Below, piece by piece: positions 1 through 9,303 of a stretch of DNA of 53,717 bases. Both the position numbers and the translations under genes were made by a program. The stretch covers positions 1 to 53,717 of the forward strand of contig NZ_JABXKF010000056.1 in assembly GCF_017115165.1 (NCBI RefSeq). Reading direction: 5' to 3'. Below the pieces are notes generated by a model. It had not been told where the DNA came from. It saw only the letters and a program-made list of their open reading frames with translations, and made no database searches. Positions within the stretch are counted from its first letter, which is position 1, and every line of letters starts with the position of its first letter. The DNA is from Nostoc sp. LPT (lineage in GTDB: Bacteria; Cyanobacteriota; Cyanobacteriia; Cyanobacteriales; Nostocaceae).

Positions 1-408
1 CACCTCGCACATCCCATTGATTATCAGCAGTGGCGCGGTCTTTGAGAATCGAGCGGGTGTCCGGGTCATCTGGGAAATTGCTGGCTAATGCTTCGATGGC
101 TGCACCTCGCACATCCCATTGATTATCAGCAGTGGCGCGGTCTTTGAGAATCGAGCGCGTGTCCGGGTCATCTTGGAAATTGCTGGCTAATGCTTGGATG
201 GCTGCACGTCGCACATTCCCAGAATTATCAGCAGTGGCGCGGTCTTTGAGAAACGAGCGCGTGTCCGGGTCATCTTGGAAATTGCTGGCTAATGCTTGGA
301 TGGCTGCACGTCGCACATTCCCAGAATTATCAGCAGTGGCGCGGTCTTTGAGCCAGTGTAAGATATCACGGTTATCTTTCCAAATTACGGCGATTGTTGC
401 AACCGCTT
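1..408. repeat. 102-bp tandem repeats encoding HEAT units
   Basis: Four successive units start at 1, 103, 205 and 307. Each is 102 bp (34 codons) and nearly identical in DNA as well as protein. The array continues past the left edge. Nucleotide-level identity implies recent expansion or gene conversion of the sensor repeats. Confidence 0.9.
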
Positions 409-2656
409 GAGTGCGAACTTCCCGAACTAGCTTACTTTCTTCTTCATCAAACAAAGAGTAATAGTACCATAGGTCATATTTAGTTAAGTCTTTTAGCTTG
501 TCAAGTAATTTATTAGCTACTGACGCAATCACCGAGCGATTTCTCACTTCTGCAAGACACTTAGCCCCTAAAAACAAGTTGATAAACTTTTCCTCTTCGC
601 CATCTTGCACCATTAAGTACTCAAGAATTTCACCAACAAACTTAACATCAATCATTCCCGCAATTAACAGCAGTACCTCATGCCAAGTTTCATCTTGCCA
701 GTGTTTGCCAAAAACTTCAGTTTTGAGATACTCAATTGTAATACTGCGTTCCTTCTCAAACTGCCAGACAAACTCCCAAGCACAGAAATATTCTAAAAAA
801 GTCCGATGCACAAAGGCATAGTAATCTGCACCCAAGAAACATAAAATAAAGTTGCGAGTCCGCAGTTGATTAATCATCACCCGCGCAACTTCTCTAGCTT
901 GAGTGATTTCTAGACTTTTGAAATAGTCAGTCAAAATCTTCTCTAAATTATCTACACTAATCAAATTGCCAGCCAAACCTTTATCCCCGGTTTGCATGTG
1001 ATAGGCAACCTGACGCAACATTGCTTGCTTATCTTTATAATCAATAGTTTTAGGATCTAACCTCTTATCTTCTTGCAAAGCACGTTCCACATCCCATTGA
1101 TGCAATAGTACCCGCGATGCTTGATTATAAAGTTCGGCTCTATCTCTTGGTAATTCCTGATTCCGATTCAGAATCGCCATCATTGTCAACAACAGAGGAT
1201 TTCCTGCTAGTTCTGCAATAGATTGTGAAGTCTCAATCCCGATTTGCAGCCGTTCCCGTTTTCTAACTTTATCCGCTGGATCGATAAAAGTTAACTCATG
1301 CCAGCGGTAAATAAAATCCTGAATTTGTTCTGCTTCTAAATCTTGCAATATAAAGTGGTGAAACTCAGCATCTCGCAAACGTTGCGGTTTGTAGCCAATC
1401 ACGCGAGAAGTGACAATAATCTGCACATGACGATATTCATTAGTGAAGCGATGAATATCAGTAATTACATCTTCTCGTTGAGCAGGATCAAATACCTCAT
1501 CCAAACCATCGAACATCACCAAAGCCTTACCAATCTTTAGCTGTTGGTGCAGTTGATGTTGGTTGAGATGAGAAATCGCACCACTACATTTATGAAAAAA
1601 TTCGAGAAAATTATCACACTCTTTATCCTCCCGCCGTCGCATATAAGTGCGTAACTCAATCAGCACAGGAATCGGTAGAGAAAAAGAATTATTCAGAGGA
1701 CTCCTAGCCCAATTTAATGCCAAGTATTTTAATAAAGTAGATTTCCCGGAACCAGGGTCGCCCAGAATCACAATATATTTATTAATCTGCTGCTCATTTA
1801 CAATATCCACAACAGAACGTTTCGGTTGTTCTAAATAAACTTGTTTGTAGCGTTCTAATTCTTCTAACTGAAGTTCTGCTTCCAGTTCGTTAGTTTCTCG
1901 CAATCTTCGGAGATTTTCTTTCGGAAGTTCGTGAATTCGGGGAATAACTTGATGAATTTCGCGGACATTTTGTGCTATGAATATATCCCAAACTTTGAGT
2001 TTATCTCGATAATCATAGGTACTCGTATCTAAACTGTCTAAATTCAGATTGCTATAGGTTTCTTTAATAGCTTCTTGGTATATTTCCAAATCAAAATCAG
2101 GAATAATCCCGGCTATCTCTGTTGTGTTGTTCTGGATTTTGTCTAAATTTCGGGAATCTAGAATCTCTCGCAGTTCAGTAACTCCTATAATAATCTCTTT
2201 AACCTTTTGCAGATATTTCCTAGCAATCCGTTTCCAGTTAAAATCATCTGGTAACGGGTATGAAGCATTAAGTTCATACCAAATTGTTTCTATTTTCTTG
2301 ATGTCTATAGCTTGAGAGTCATCTTTAAAAGCAGTTCCCAAAATTCCTTTGACTTCTGGATGCTTCAAAAATTTATTTAACGGCTGCTCATACTTCTTAA
2401 TTTCATCTTCAGCAAGTTCACTATCATCTAAATCCTGCTGCATGAGTTGCAAAAACTCTGTTACAGCCATGACAACAGCTTTCTCCAGGGGTTCTCGCTT
2501 AAAAGGCGCGGTTACAGCATTATTAAAGATATATTTGAAAAAATCTTTAGCGTAGTCCTTGACTAAATCCTTGACAAACTCTTCGCTGATAATAGTTTTG
2601 ACAAGAAATCCAACCGCTTTTTGACCTATCCAGAGAGTGAACCACTCAACTATCAT
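1..2656 (-). CDS. NACHT NTPase with C-terminal HEAT repeats (STAND ATPase), partial at the left edge
   Basis: Reading the minus strand from ATG 2656 (or GTG 2662) gives an open frame of 885 codons that runs off the left edge. An N-terminal helical region of about 290 residues comes first. It is followed by a Walker A loop GDPGSGKST near residues 297-305, a Walker B/NACHT box VMFDGLDEV near 378, and the sensor-like segment IIVTSRVIGY. The last 130 or so visible residues are near-identical 34-residue HEAT-like units (core VRRAAIQALAS, ending DDPDTRS.LKDRATADN). Proteins with this layout are bacterial STAND NTPases: the repeats sense a ligand and the NACHT module oligomerises on ATP binding. Some bacterial NACHT proteins are antiphage sensors. 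No effector domain is recognised in the visible part, so a defence role is only inferred. The Uma2 gene upstream is divergent. The C-terminus lies outside the window. Confidence 0.9.
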   Translation of the reverse strand, partial: MIVEWFTLWIGQKAVGFLVKTIISEEFVKDLVKDYAKDFFKYIFNNAVTAPFKREPLEKAVVMAVTEFLQLMQQDLDDSELAEDEIKKYEQPLNKFLKHPEVKGILGTAFKDDSQAIDIKKIETIWYELNASYPLPDDFNWKRIARKYLQKVKEIIIGVTELREILDSRNLDKIQNNTTEIAGIIPDFDLEIYQEAIKETYSNLNLDSLDTSTYDYRDKLKVWDIFIAQNVREIHQVIPRIHELPKENLRRLRETNELEAELQLEELERYKQVYLEQPKRSVVDIVNEQQINKYIVILGDPGSGKSTLLKYLALNWARSPLNNSFSLPIPVLIELRTYMRRREDKECDNFLEFFHKCSGAISHLNQHQLHQQLKIGKALVMFDGLDEVFDPAQREDVITDIHRFTNEYRHVQIIVTSRVIGYKPQRLRDAEFHHFILQDLEAEQIQDFIYRWHELTFIDPADKVRKRERLQIGIETSQSIAELAGNPLLLTMMAILNRNQELPRDRAELYNQASRVLLHQWDVERALQEDKRLDPKTIDYKDKQAMLRQVAYHMQTGDKGLAGNLISVDNLEKILTDYFKSLEITQAREVARVMINQLRTRNFILCFLGADYYAFVHRTFLEYFCAWEFVWQFEKERSITIEYLKTEVFGKHWQDETWHEVLLLIAGMIDVKFVGEILEYLMVQDGEEEKFINLFLGAKCLAEVRNRSVIASVANKLLDKLKDLTKYDLWYYYSLFDEEESKLVREVRTQAVATIAVIWKDNRDILHWLKDRATADNSGNVRRAAIQALASNFQDDPDTRSFLKDRATADNSGNVRRAAIQALASNFQDDPDTRSILKDRATADNQWDVRGAAIEALASNFPDDPDTRSILKDRATADNQWDVRG

Positions 2657-2903
2657 ACTCACGCCTGCTAAGTGCTTGACTACGAGTATATACACTCGCT
2701 AGAGAAATATTTCCAGATTTCTGGGTTTTTAGGAAGTGCGAGTCTACTTATCCAAAACTTAAGATTATCTGGTTTTATATGCTGCGATCGCACAAAGGTA
2801 TAGTTAACAGAAATATTCTCTTTACCTCTAACTTAAAAGCGATACTGGCTGAAGATTTGTTAAAAATAACTAATAACTGTGCATTGATATTAGGAGTAGT
2901 TTT

Positions 2904-3647
2904 ATGGTTCTACAAGTTAACCCCATCCAAAAAGAACCAACTGTTACTTGGGAAGCACTTCCAGCCGACTTCATTTTACCTGACGATCCAGTGGAAAATA
3001 TTCAACAACCTGCTCTTGCTGCTGCGCTTACCGATGCTTTGGGAAGCACAGGACGCATCCAACCTCAAATGCTGATTGGCTCTAATTTTGGACTTGTAGC
3101 CACAGTCAACAAAAAAATCGTTGTCAAAGCACCAGACTGGTTTTACGTCCCTCAAGTACAGTCTGTAGGAACAAATGTAGTTCGTCGCAGCTATACCCCA
3201 AATTTAGAAGGTGCTGCTACAGCTGTAGTGATGGAATTTCTCTCAGACACAGAAGGTGGAGAACTATCAGTCCGCTCAACTCCACCCTATGGTAAACTCT
3301 ATTATTACGAAAAGATTCTCCAAGTTCCAACCTACGTAACCTACGACCCCTACGAACCAAGTATAGAACTACGGCGCTTGCAAAATAATGGACAATATAC
3401 CTTGCAGCAAGCAGACACGAATGGACGTTACTGGATTCCTGAGTTAGAGTTATTTCTCGGAATTTGGCAAGGTGAAAGATTATGTCAAACCATGAATTGG
3501 CTGCGCTGGTGGGACACAGAAGGAAATTTGCTGTTGTGGAGCAGCGAACAAGCCCAACAAGAACGCCAACGTGCTGAACAAGAACGCCAGCGTGCTGATA
3601 TATTAGCAGCTAAGTTACGTGAGCTAGGTATTGACCCTGATGCGTAG
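2904..3647 (+). CDS. Uma2 family (DUF820) restriction-endonuclease-fold protein
   Basis: This 247-residue protein has the Uma2/DUF820 pattern typical of cyanobacteria: IQPQMLIGSNFGLVATVN, then KAPDWFYVPQVQ, YDPYEPSIELRRLQ and WIPELELFLGIWQGE. It ends with a short charged coiled coil of ERQRAEQ heptads and the family ending LRELGIDPDA. Uma2 proteins have a PD-(D/E)xK nuclease-like fold and occur in large, mostly uncharacterised paralogous families. ATG 2904 is preceded by AGGAG at 2892-2896, which supports this start. The TAG stop lies inside a palindromic repeat, so the last residues may be set by repeat insertion. The cellular role is unknown. Confidence 0.88.
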   Translation: MVLQVNPIQKEPTVTWEALPADFILPDDPVENIQQPALAAALTDALGSTGRIQPQMLIGSNFGLVATVNKKIVVKAPDWFYVPQVQSVGTNVVRRSYTPNLEGAATAVVMEFLSDTEGGELSVRSTPPYGKLYYYEKILQVPTYVTYDPYEPSIELRRLQNNGQYTLQQADTNGRYWIPELELFLGIWQGERLCQTMNWLRWWDTEGNLLLWSSEQAQQERQRAEQERQRADILAAKLRELGIDPDA

Positions 3648-3672
3648 GCGTAACCCGTCGTAGACATCGCAT
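3637..3672. repeat. Palindromic extragenic repeat of the GCGATG...CATCGC type
   Basis: The segment has imperfectly complementary arms (GATGCGTAGGCG against CGTAGACATCGC) and overlaps the end of the upstream Uma2 gene. A related copy lies at about 49973-50005. It resembles the short palindromic repeats scattered through Nostocales genomes and could act as a weak terminator. Confidence 0.5.
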
Positions 3673-3726
3673 AACCTAAAGAAATGCTGGGAATAATAAT
3701 TTTGGGACATCAGCACCAAAAATTCC

Positions 3727-4581
3727 ATGAAACAGCAAAAAAATCAATTCAGCCATCTTACTGCGATCGAAAGAAGTTATCTATCATTTCCGGCACAGTT
3801 TTTATTAAATCAAAACCTTCTCCAAGGCAAAATACTAGATTTTGGTTGTGGTTTTGGTAATGATGTTAAAATATTGCGCCAAAAAGGTTGTGATATTACA
3901 GGCTATGACCCTTATTATTTTCCAAAATATCCTGATACTAAATTCGATACAATAATTTGCTTTTATGTTTTAAATGTTTTATTTCCTGAAGGGCAAGCTA
4001 ATGTTCTCATGGAAATATCCCACTTATTAAAACCAGGAGGCAAAGCTTATTATGCTGTGAGAAGGGATATCAAAAAAGAAGGTTTTAGAGAGCATTATGT
4101 CCATAAAAAGCCAACATATCAATGTATTGTCAAACTTCCTTTTAATTCAATTTGTGTAGATGAATATCGGGAAGTATATGAATATATTCACTACAATCAT
4201 CAGCGGAATTCATCTAATTATTGTATATTTTGTAATCCTCGGAAAAATCTAAACTTATTAACTGAATCAGCAACTGCTTATGCTGTTTTTGATGCCTATC
4301 CAATAAGCAAAGGACATATTTTGGTGATTCCCAAACGTCATGTTAGCAGTTATTTGGAACTACCATTTAAAGAGCAATCTGCTTGCTGGTTTATGGTGAA
4401 TAAAATACAAGAAATTCTCAAAGCAGAATTTGAACCTGATGGCTTTAATATAGGAATGAATATTAATCGAGCCGCAGGTCAAAATATTATGCACACTAGT
4501 ATTCATATCATCCCTCGTTACAAAGGTGATACTGTCTCTAATAAAAGTGGAATCAGAAACGTTATTCCTAAAAAGCAATAG
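3727..4581 (+). CDS. Bifunctional class I SAM methyltransferase / HIT domain protein, catalytic His replaced
   Basis: The 284 residues hold two domains. Residues 1-150 are a class I SAM-dependent methyltransferase with motif I ILDFGCGFG (36-44), an acidic GYDPY strand and the post-motif LLKPGGKAYY. Residues 160-284 are a HIT (histidine-triad nucleotide-binding) domain: CIFC zinc-type pair (C166, C169), GHILVIPKRHVSSY, the NIGMNINRAAGQ loop, and the terminal triad region. The triad normally reads HxHxH; here it is H256-T-S258-I-H260, so the middle nucleophilic histidine is serine. Fusions of this kind occur in other bacteria; substrates are unknown. With Ser258 the HIT half may bind but not hydrolyse nucleotides. 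No SD is obvious before ATG 3727. The gene is monocistronic. Confidence 0.85.
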   Translation: MKQQKNQFSHLTAIERSYLSFPAQFLLNQNLLQGKILDFGCGFGNDVKILRQKGCDITGYDPYYFPKYPDTKFDTIICFYVLNVLFPEGQANVLMEISHLLKPGGKAYYAVRRDIKKEGFREHYVHKKPTYQCIVKLPFNSICVDEYREVYEYIHYNHQRNSSNYCIFCNPRKNLNLLTESATAYAVFDAYPISKGHILVIPKRHVSSYLELPFKEQSACWFMVNKIQEILKAEFEPDGFNIGMNINRAAGQNIMHTSIHIIPRYKGDTVSNKSGIRNVIPKKQ

Positions 4582-4680
4582 TTTTTCTGTAATAATTCAG
4601 TATTCATAATTTTGCTGTAACTTTACCGCTTTGAAGTAACTATGAAAATTACTGGAACATCATGACTTGCTCAAACTTAA

Positions 4681-4892
4681 GTTTTGGGTGGAGTGGCTAT
4701 GTTTCCAGATCCTGGAAAAACCACTGATGAGTTATTGCAAGTAGTAGATCAAGCGCTATATGCTGCTAACTTATACCATTTCACCAAATGAAAGATATAA
4801 ATATTTTTTCCTCTGCTCCTGTGCTTACCTAAATGTATCAACCTTAAAGTGAAATGGTATTACATGGGCGCAATTGCATCAAGCGTGTGTAA
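4681..4892 (+). pseudogene. C-terminal remnant of a GGDEF (diguanylate cyclase) gene, interrupted by an 86-bp element
   Basis: From 4681 the frame reads GGVAMFPDPGKTTDELLQ followed by VVDQALYAAN, the usual end of a GGDEF domain. Reading then fails because of the inserted element at 4774-4859. Joining position 4773 to 4863, which removes the element and one TTA copy, restores the frame through LHGRNCIKRV and a TAA at 4890. That matches a normal GGDEF C-terminus. Nothing recognisable of the signature motif or N-terminus is left upstream, and an in-frame stop sits at 4678. This is therefore a decayed fragment that was later hit by a small mobile element. Confidence 0.8.
4774..4859. mobile_element. 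86-bp MITE-like element with 11-bp terminal inverted repeats and TTA target duplication
   Basis: Perfect terminal inverted repeats TACCATTTCAC (4774-4784) and GTGAAATGGTA (4849-4859) flank a 64-bp core. The element is bounded by TTA at 4771-4773 and at 4860-4862. Removing it with one TTA restores the GGDEF remnant reading frame, so both ends and the target duplication are internally supported. It encodes no protein and would need a transposase supplied in trans. Confidence 0.8.
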
Positions 4893-4998
4893 TCTAATTG
4901 ATTAAATGTAAAAATTTCAACAATCATTTATGAAAAATACATATATCTAACAAAACCTAAAAATTAGGTTTTGTTGAAAATATTGCAAAATATTTCAG

Positions 4999-5796
4999 TT
5001 AAGTCAGATTATCTGGATCTATTCCGAGCGCTCTTAATTGTTTTGCCAACTGTTGAACCCGTTGTTCTGCAACATCAGCGCGTTGTGATTCTTGTTGAGC
5101 ACGTAGTGCTTCTTGTTGAGCACGTAGTGCTTCTTGTTGAGCACGTAGTGTCTCTTGTTGAGCACGTAGTGTCTCTTGTTTTACTTGTTCTGCGGGCGTG
5201 AGATACCGTTGTCCTTGCTCATCATACCAATACATCCATTCCCGCGTTACACCACAATAATTTCCCCTTTCGCAACCAATTCCCAATCCAATTTCTGGTA
5301 GCCAAACGGGGTTTCCCTCTTGCAATTCATACTTACCATTAACTAACTTATGTACTTCCAGATGCGGTTTGCGGCGGCGGCGAGAGGAATAAATCACGTA
5401 ATAAAGTACACCTAAAGCCTCATATTCATCCAATTTAGTAGTGTATTCCTTACGATAGTTTTGGGAAACTACTTCTAGGACGAAAATCGGTACAACATTT
5501 TCATCCCACAGCACATAACTGGGACGCAGTTCCTCATCATAAAACCGCTCTACTCCTAAGCTCAAAAACCCATCTGGCACAATTGGCGGTTTATCAGGGT
5601 GATAATAAATACCCATATCTATCGCAAACAACCAGTCCATGCGTTCTGACCAAAGTATCAGCAAGATCGCCTTTAACAAGCCTGGTATCAATTCTTGCAG
5701 TTCATTATCCACAGGCGTTTCATCAGAGTCTGGTAGTTCCTCGGCTGAGGGCAAGTACTTTGGCAAGTTGTACTCTAACATGGCTGGTTTTCCCAA
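4999..5796 (-). CDS. Uma2 family (DUF820) protein with a heptad-repeat coiled-coil tail
   Basis: The 265-residue product has the full Uma2 pattern: an N-terminal LPSAEELPDSDETPVDNELQ segment, the PDGFLSLGVERF strand, VPIFVLEVVSQNYRKEYTTK as the E-V-x-S/K nuclease-like core, YVIYSSRRRRKPHLEVHKL and WLPEIGLGIGCERG. A coiled coil of exact seven-residue repeats (LRAQQEA/LRAQQET) follows, and the protein ends LRALGIDPDN. The tail is a 21-bp DNA repeat at about 5085-5170. The core E and K/Q positions look intact, but nuclease activity is not established for most of the family. The start ATG 5796 gives the usual length. The gene is convergent with the GGDEF remnant. Confidence 0.88.
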   Translation of the reverse strand: MGKPAMLEYNLPKYLPSAEELPDSDETPVDNELQELIPGLLKAILLILWSERMDWLFAIDMGIYYHPDKPPIVPDGFLSLGVERFYDEELRPSYVLWDENVVPIFVLEVVSQNYRKEYTTKLDEYEALGVLYYVIYSSRRRRKPHLEVHKLVNGKYELQEGNPVWLPEIGLGIGCERGNYCGVTREWMYWYDEQGQRYLTPAEQVKQETLRAQQETLRAQQEALRAQQEALRAQQESQRADVAEQRVQQLAKQLRALGIDPDNLT

Positions 5797-6585
5797 AACT
5801 CAAAGGATATTTGGCTCTATTTAGCTCAACAGAATTATAGCGATTTCTCCCCTTGCAATGTCATTAGTAGTCTGCCTCATCGATCGCGAGGCGTGAACGA
5901 GTTCGTACTCAGGACTTTAGTTCTGGTTTTTTAAGCACTAAAGTGCTTACTACAAACTCTCGAAATTAGCTTGACAAATTACTAGTTTACTATTGTATAT
6001 TAAGTACTCTACTGACACTAATTGATAGTTTTTAACTACTAAACAATCTTAAATCTGCCGGAATCATGAGCAATAAAATTTATTTGATGCCTAAATTCTA
6101 ACTGTCACAATCCGATGATCTTGACGAGCCAATGTTATGCTTTGACTAAGGGATACCACTTGTGGTATTGACAAACAGACAAGATTCGACAGATATATTA
6201 GTTACTAGCTCGTTTCCTGGTTGTGTATAGCATTGCCTCAGCTAAAGTTGCAGCCCAGTCAAGCATACAAGCGTTTATACCCCACCAAGTAAGTTGCTTC
6301 AGGCGATAAAATTTTGGTAACTCTTAACTATTAATAAATATATCGGTGCTTAGTGCTATTAATGCTTTATATTTAGCGACAGGGTGGTGCAAACAGCTAA
6401 CTTATGTTGAAAAACTTAGAAAGCAGTGCCCATCGGGAGCAATTCACGCTTCGATACTATCAGCACGTAGTGTAAGTAAAGGTTAAGTTGATATTCAAAC
6501 GAATAATTTTTGCTGAATTGCGACAGATAAAGACTAAACTAAAAAGTCTTGTGCAGCAAAACCTGTAGCTTTAAATGAAGTAATC
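5797..6585. other. 789-bp intergenic region upstream of serA
   Basis: No convincing gene is seen. Positions 5900-5980 hold a dispersed palindromic repeat (GTTCGTACTCAGGAC ... AAGTGCTTACTACAAAC) whose close relative lies at 46120-46200. The rest is AT-rich and presumably contains the serA promoter. No GTAN8TAC site was found. Confidence 0.6.
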
Positions 6586-8166
6586 ATGTCTAAGGTTCTT
6601 GTCTCTGATTCGATTGACCAAGCTGGAATTGACATTCTTTCGCAAGTTGCTACCGTTGATGTCAAACTAGGTCTAAAACCAGCGGAACTGATCGCAATTA
6701 TTGGTGAGTATGACGCGCTGATGATTCGCTCTGGTACGCGCGTCACTCAAGAAATCATTGAAGCCGGCACCCAGCTAAAAATCATCGGTCGTGCTGGTGT
6801 GGGTGTGGATAATGTGGATGTTCCTGCTGCCACACGCCGGGGAATTGTGGTAGTCAATTCTCCAGAGGGAAATACAATTGCCGCCGCCGAACACGCGCTA
6901 GCGATGATTTTGGCTTTATCTCGCCACATTCCCGATGCTAACGCTTCGGTGAAACGCGGTGCGTGGGATCGCAATAGTTTTGTTGGTGCGGAAGTCTACA
7001 AAAAAACTCTCGGCGTTGTCGGTTTGGGTAAAATTGGCTCCCATGTTGCCGCTGTAGCTAGGACAATGGGGATGAAACTCCTAGCTTATGACCCTTTTAT
7101 TTCTACAGAACGAGCCGAACAAATTGGCTGTCAGTTGGTGGAGTTAGATTTACTCTTCCAGCAAGCAGACTATATCACCCTACATATCCCGAAAACCCCA
7201 GAAACTACCCACTTAATCAATGCCACAACCTTGGCAAAAATGAAACCCACAGCGCGGATTATCAACTGCGCTCGTGGTGGGATCATTGATGAAGTAGCTT
7301 TAGCAGTAGCTTTGAAAGCGGGTAAAATCGGCGGTGCAGCCTTGGATGTGTTCGAGTCTGAACCACTGGGTGAATCTGAATTGCGATCGCTAGGTAAAGA
7401 AATCATCCTCACTCCCCACTTGGGAGCCTCTACCGCAGAAGCTCAAGTGAATGTGGCCATTGATGTTGCCGAACAAATTCGCGATGTCCTTTTAGGACTA
7501 CCAGCACGTTCAGCCGTCAACATTCCCGGACTCGGCCCCGATGTGTTGGAAGAACTCAAACCCTATATGCAACTAGCAGAAACTCTAGGTAATCTAGTGG
7601 GACAACTAGCTGGTGGAAGGGTAGAAGTACTCAATATTCGACTGCAAGGAGAACTCGCAACCAACAAAAGTCAGCCTTTAATCGTCGCTGCCCTCAAAGG
7701 ACTACTTTACCAAGCTTTGCGGGAACGAGTAAATTACGTAAATGCCAACATAGAAGCTAAAGAGCGCGGGATTCGGGTGATTGAAACCCGCGATGCTTCC
7801 ATTCGAGATTATGCCGGCACACTGCATCTAGAAGCCACGGGTACTTTAGGTACTCATTCTGTTACAGGTGCTTTGTTGGGTGAGCGAGAAATTCACCTCA
7901 CCGACGTTGACGGTTTCCCAATTAACGTCCCACCCAGCAAATATATGTTGTTTACCCTGCACCGCGATATGCCAGGGATTATCGGCAAACTTGGTTCCCT
8001 ACTCGGCAGTTTTAATGTGAATATTGCCAGTATGCAAGTAGGTCGTAAAATCGTCCGTGGTGATGCGGTAATGGCTCTGAGCATTGATGACCCTTTACCA
8101 GAGGGCATTTTGAATGAGATTATAAAAGTCCCTGGTATTCGGGACGCGTATACAGTAACACTATGA
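6586..8166 (+). CDS. serA: D-3-phosphoglycerate dehydrogenase
   Basis: SerA oxidises 3-phosphoglycerate to 3-phosphohydroxypyruvate with NAD+, the first step of the phosphorylated serine pathway, in the cytosol. The 526-residue length matches the long form of the enzyme. The substrate loop GRAGVGVDNVD lies near 82-92, and the Rossmann dinucleotide motif VGLGKIGSHVA near 145-155. NCARGGIIDE is at about 226-235, and the catalytic His segment LTPHLGASTAEAQ near 278. An intervening ASB domain follows, then a C-terminal ACT domain (HRDMPGIIGKLGSLLGSFNVNIASMQVGR) that in this family binds serine for feedback control. The start ATG 6586 agrees with family length. It reads toward prmA across 177 bp of repeats. 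Confidence 0.97.
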   Translation: MSKVLVSDSIDQAGIDILSQVATVDVKLGLKPAELIAIIGEYDALMIRSGTRVTQEIIEAGTQLKIIGRAGVGVDNVDVPAATRRGIVVVNSPEGNTIAAAEHALAMILALSRHIPDANASVKRGAWDRNSFVGAEVYKKTLGVVGLGKIGSHVAAVARTMGMKLLAYDPFISTERAEQIGCQLVELDLLFQQADYITLHIPKTPETTHLINATTLAKMKPTARIINCARGGIIDEVALAVALKAGKIGGAALDVFESEPLGESELRSLGKEIILTPHLGASTAEAQVNVAIDVAEQIRDVLLGLPARSAVNIPGLGPDVLEELKPYMQLAETLGNLVGQLAGGRVEVLNIRLQGELATNKSQPLIVAALKGLLYQALRERVNYVNANIEAKERGIRVIETRDASIRDYAGTLHLEATGTLGTHSVTGALLGEREIHLTDVDGFPINVPPSKYMLFTLHRDMPGIIGKLGSLLGSFNVNIASMQVGRKIVRGDAVMALSIDDPLPEGILNEIIKVPGIRDAYTVTL

Positions 8167-8342
8167 GTGCTGAGTGCTGAGTAACCAGTGCTGAGTGAAG
8201 AAAAGTTAGGAGTGAGTAGTGAGAAGTTAAAAGTTAAAAAGGAAAACTCTTAACTCCTAACTTCTAACTCCTAACTCCCTCAAACTCAGCACGGGCTAAA
8301 CGCCCCGCTTCCGCTAACAGCACTCATCACTCAGCACTCAAA
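8165..8342. repeat. Heptanucleotide repeat block between serA and prmA
   Basis: GAGTGCT units with a 7-nt period begin directly at the serA stop codon (8165-8178), followed by AACTCCT/AACTTCT heptamers at 8252-8279. GAGTGCTGAGT-type sequence near the left end is complementary to CACTCAGCACTCA near the right end, and TTAGGAGT pairs with ACTCCTAA, so the whole 177-bp spacer can fold into a long hairpin. It may attenuate or terminate serA transcription before prmA. Confidence 0.75.
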
Positions 8343-8343
8343 A

Positions 8344-9264
8344 ATGGCAAACACCTGGTGGGAACTAAATATTTTATGTGAGCCAGACTTAGAAGATTCG
8401 ATCTTTTGGCGACTGGAAGATTTTGGCTGTCGTGGTACAGCTAGTGAAAATAAAGGAAATTCATCTTTAGTAAGGGCTTATCTGCCGACAATTCAAACGC
8501 AGCTACTAGATTTGGCAGCGCTGTCGCTATGGCTGCGTCAAGATGCTCTCTGTGTAGGAATTTCATCTCCTTCCTTGCAATGGCAATTAATTGATGAGGA
8601 AGATTGGGCGACTAGCTGGAAACAATATTGGCATCCACAAGAAATAGGCGATCGCTTCCTAATTAACCCCGCTTGGCTACCATTACCAAAAACAACCGAA
8701 CGGTTAGTCATTCGCCTTGACCCTGGTGTAGCATTTGGTACGGGCAACCATGCCACTACTCAGCTATGTTTGGAATCCCTGGAAATGCGGCTAAGTGGAG
8801 TTCCTCAGTCCTTTGTGGGTAATAGTGGCAAACATGAGCATCTGGTAATTGCGGATATTGGCTGTGGTTCTGGTATCCTTTCTATTGGGGCGCTGCTATT
8901 GGGAGCCGAGAAAGTCTATGCAGTGGATACTGACCCTTTGGCGGTGCAATCAACTATCAGTAATGGTGCGCTGAACGACATTAGCCCAGAACGTTTACTA
9001 CCTGCACAGGGAAGTGTAGACGTTTTGACAAAACTAATTGAAAGCCCAGTAGATGGTATTGTCTGCAATATTTTGGCTCATGTGATTATTGAATTGATTC
9101 CAGAAATGAGTGCGATCGCTAAACCTGAAACTTGGGCAATCTTCAGTGGAATTTTACTGGAACAATCTAAAGCTGTTGCTGACGCTTTAGAAGAAAATGG
9201 TTGGGTTGTCGCTACCCTGTGGAAACGCAAAGAATGGTGTTGCTTAAATGTACGGCGTTCTTAA
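8344..9264 (+). CDS. prmA: Ribosomal protein L11 methyltransferase
   Basis: PrmA trimethylates lysines and the N-terminus of ribosomal protein L11 using SAM. The 306-residue protein carries an N-terminal substrate-recognition domain ([20 protein letters not shown]) and the family signature [19 protein letters not shown] at about 123-141. Motif [20 protein letters not shown] follows near 176-194, with the acidic strand [10 protein letters not shown]. The segment [13 protein letters not shown] has the NIL(A) motif of the active site. ATG 8344 lies immediately after the heptamer block and no strong SD is visible. Confidence 0.96.
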   Translation: MANTWWELNILCEPDLEDSIFWRLEDFGCRGTASENKGNSSLVRAYLPTIQTQLLDLAALSLWLRQDALCVGISSPSLQWQLIDEEDWATSWKQYWHPQEIGDRFLINPAWLPLPKTTERLVIRLDPGVAFGTGNHATTQLCLESLEMRLSGVPQSFVGNSGKHEHLVIADIGCGSGILSIGALLLGAEKVYAVDTDPLAVQSTISNGALNDISPERLLPAQGSVDVLTKLIESPVDGIVCNILAHVIIELIPEMSAIAKPETWAIFSGILLEQSKAVADALEENGWVVATLWKRKEWCCLNVRRS

Positions 9265-9303
9265 CCCAGTAGAAAAATAATCCTAAATCATTCGTAAACA
9301 ATG

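Noticed and set aside
132..2555. Series of small plus-strand open frames at the left edge
   Set aside because: They are antisense to the continuous NACHT-HEAT frame, which has clear domain motifs.
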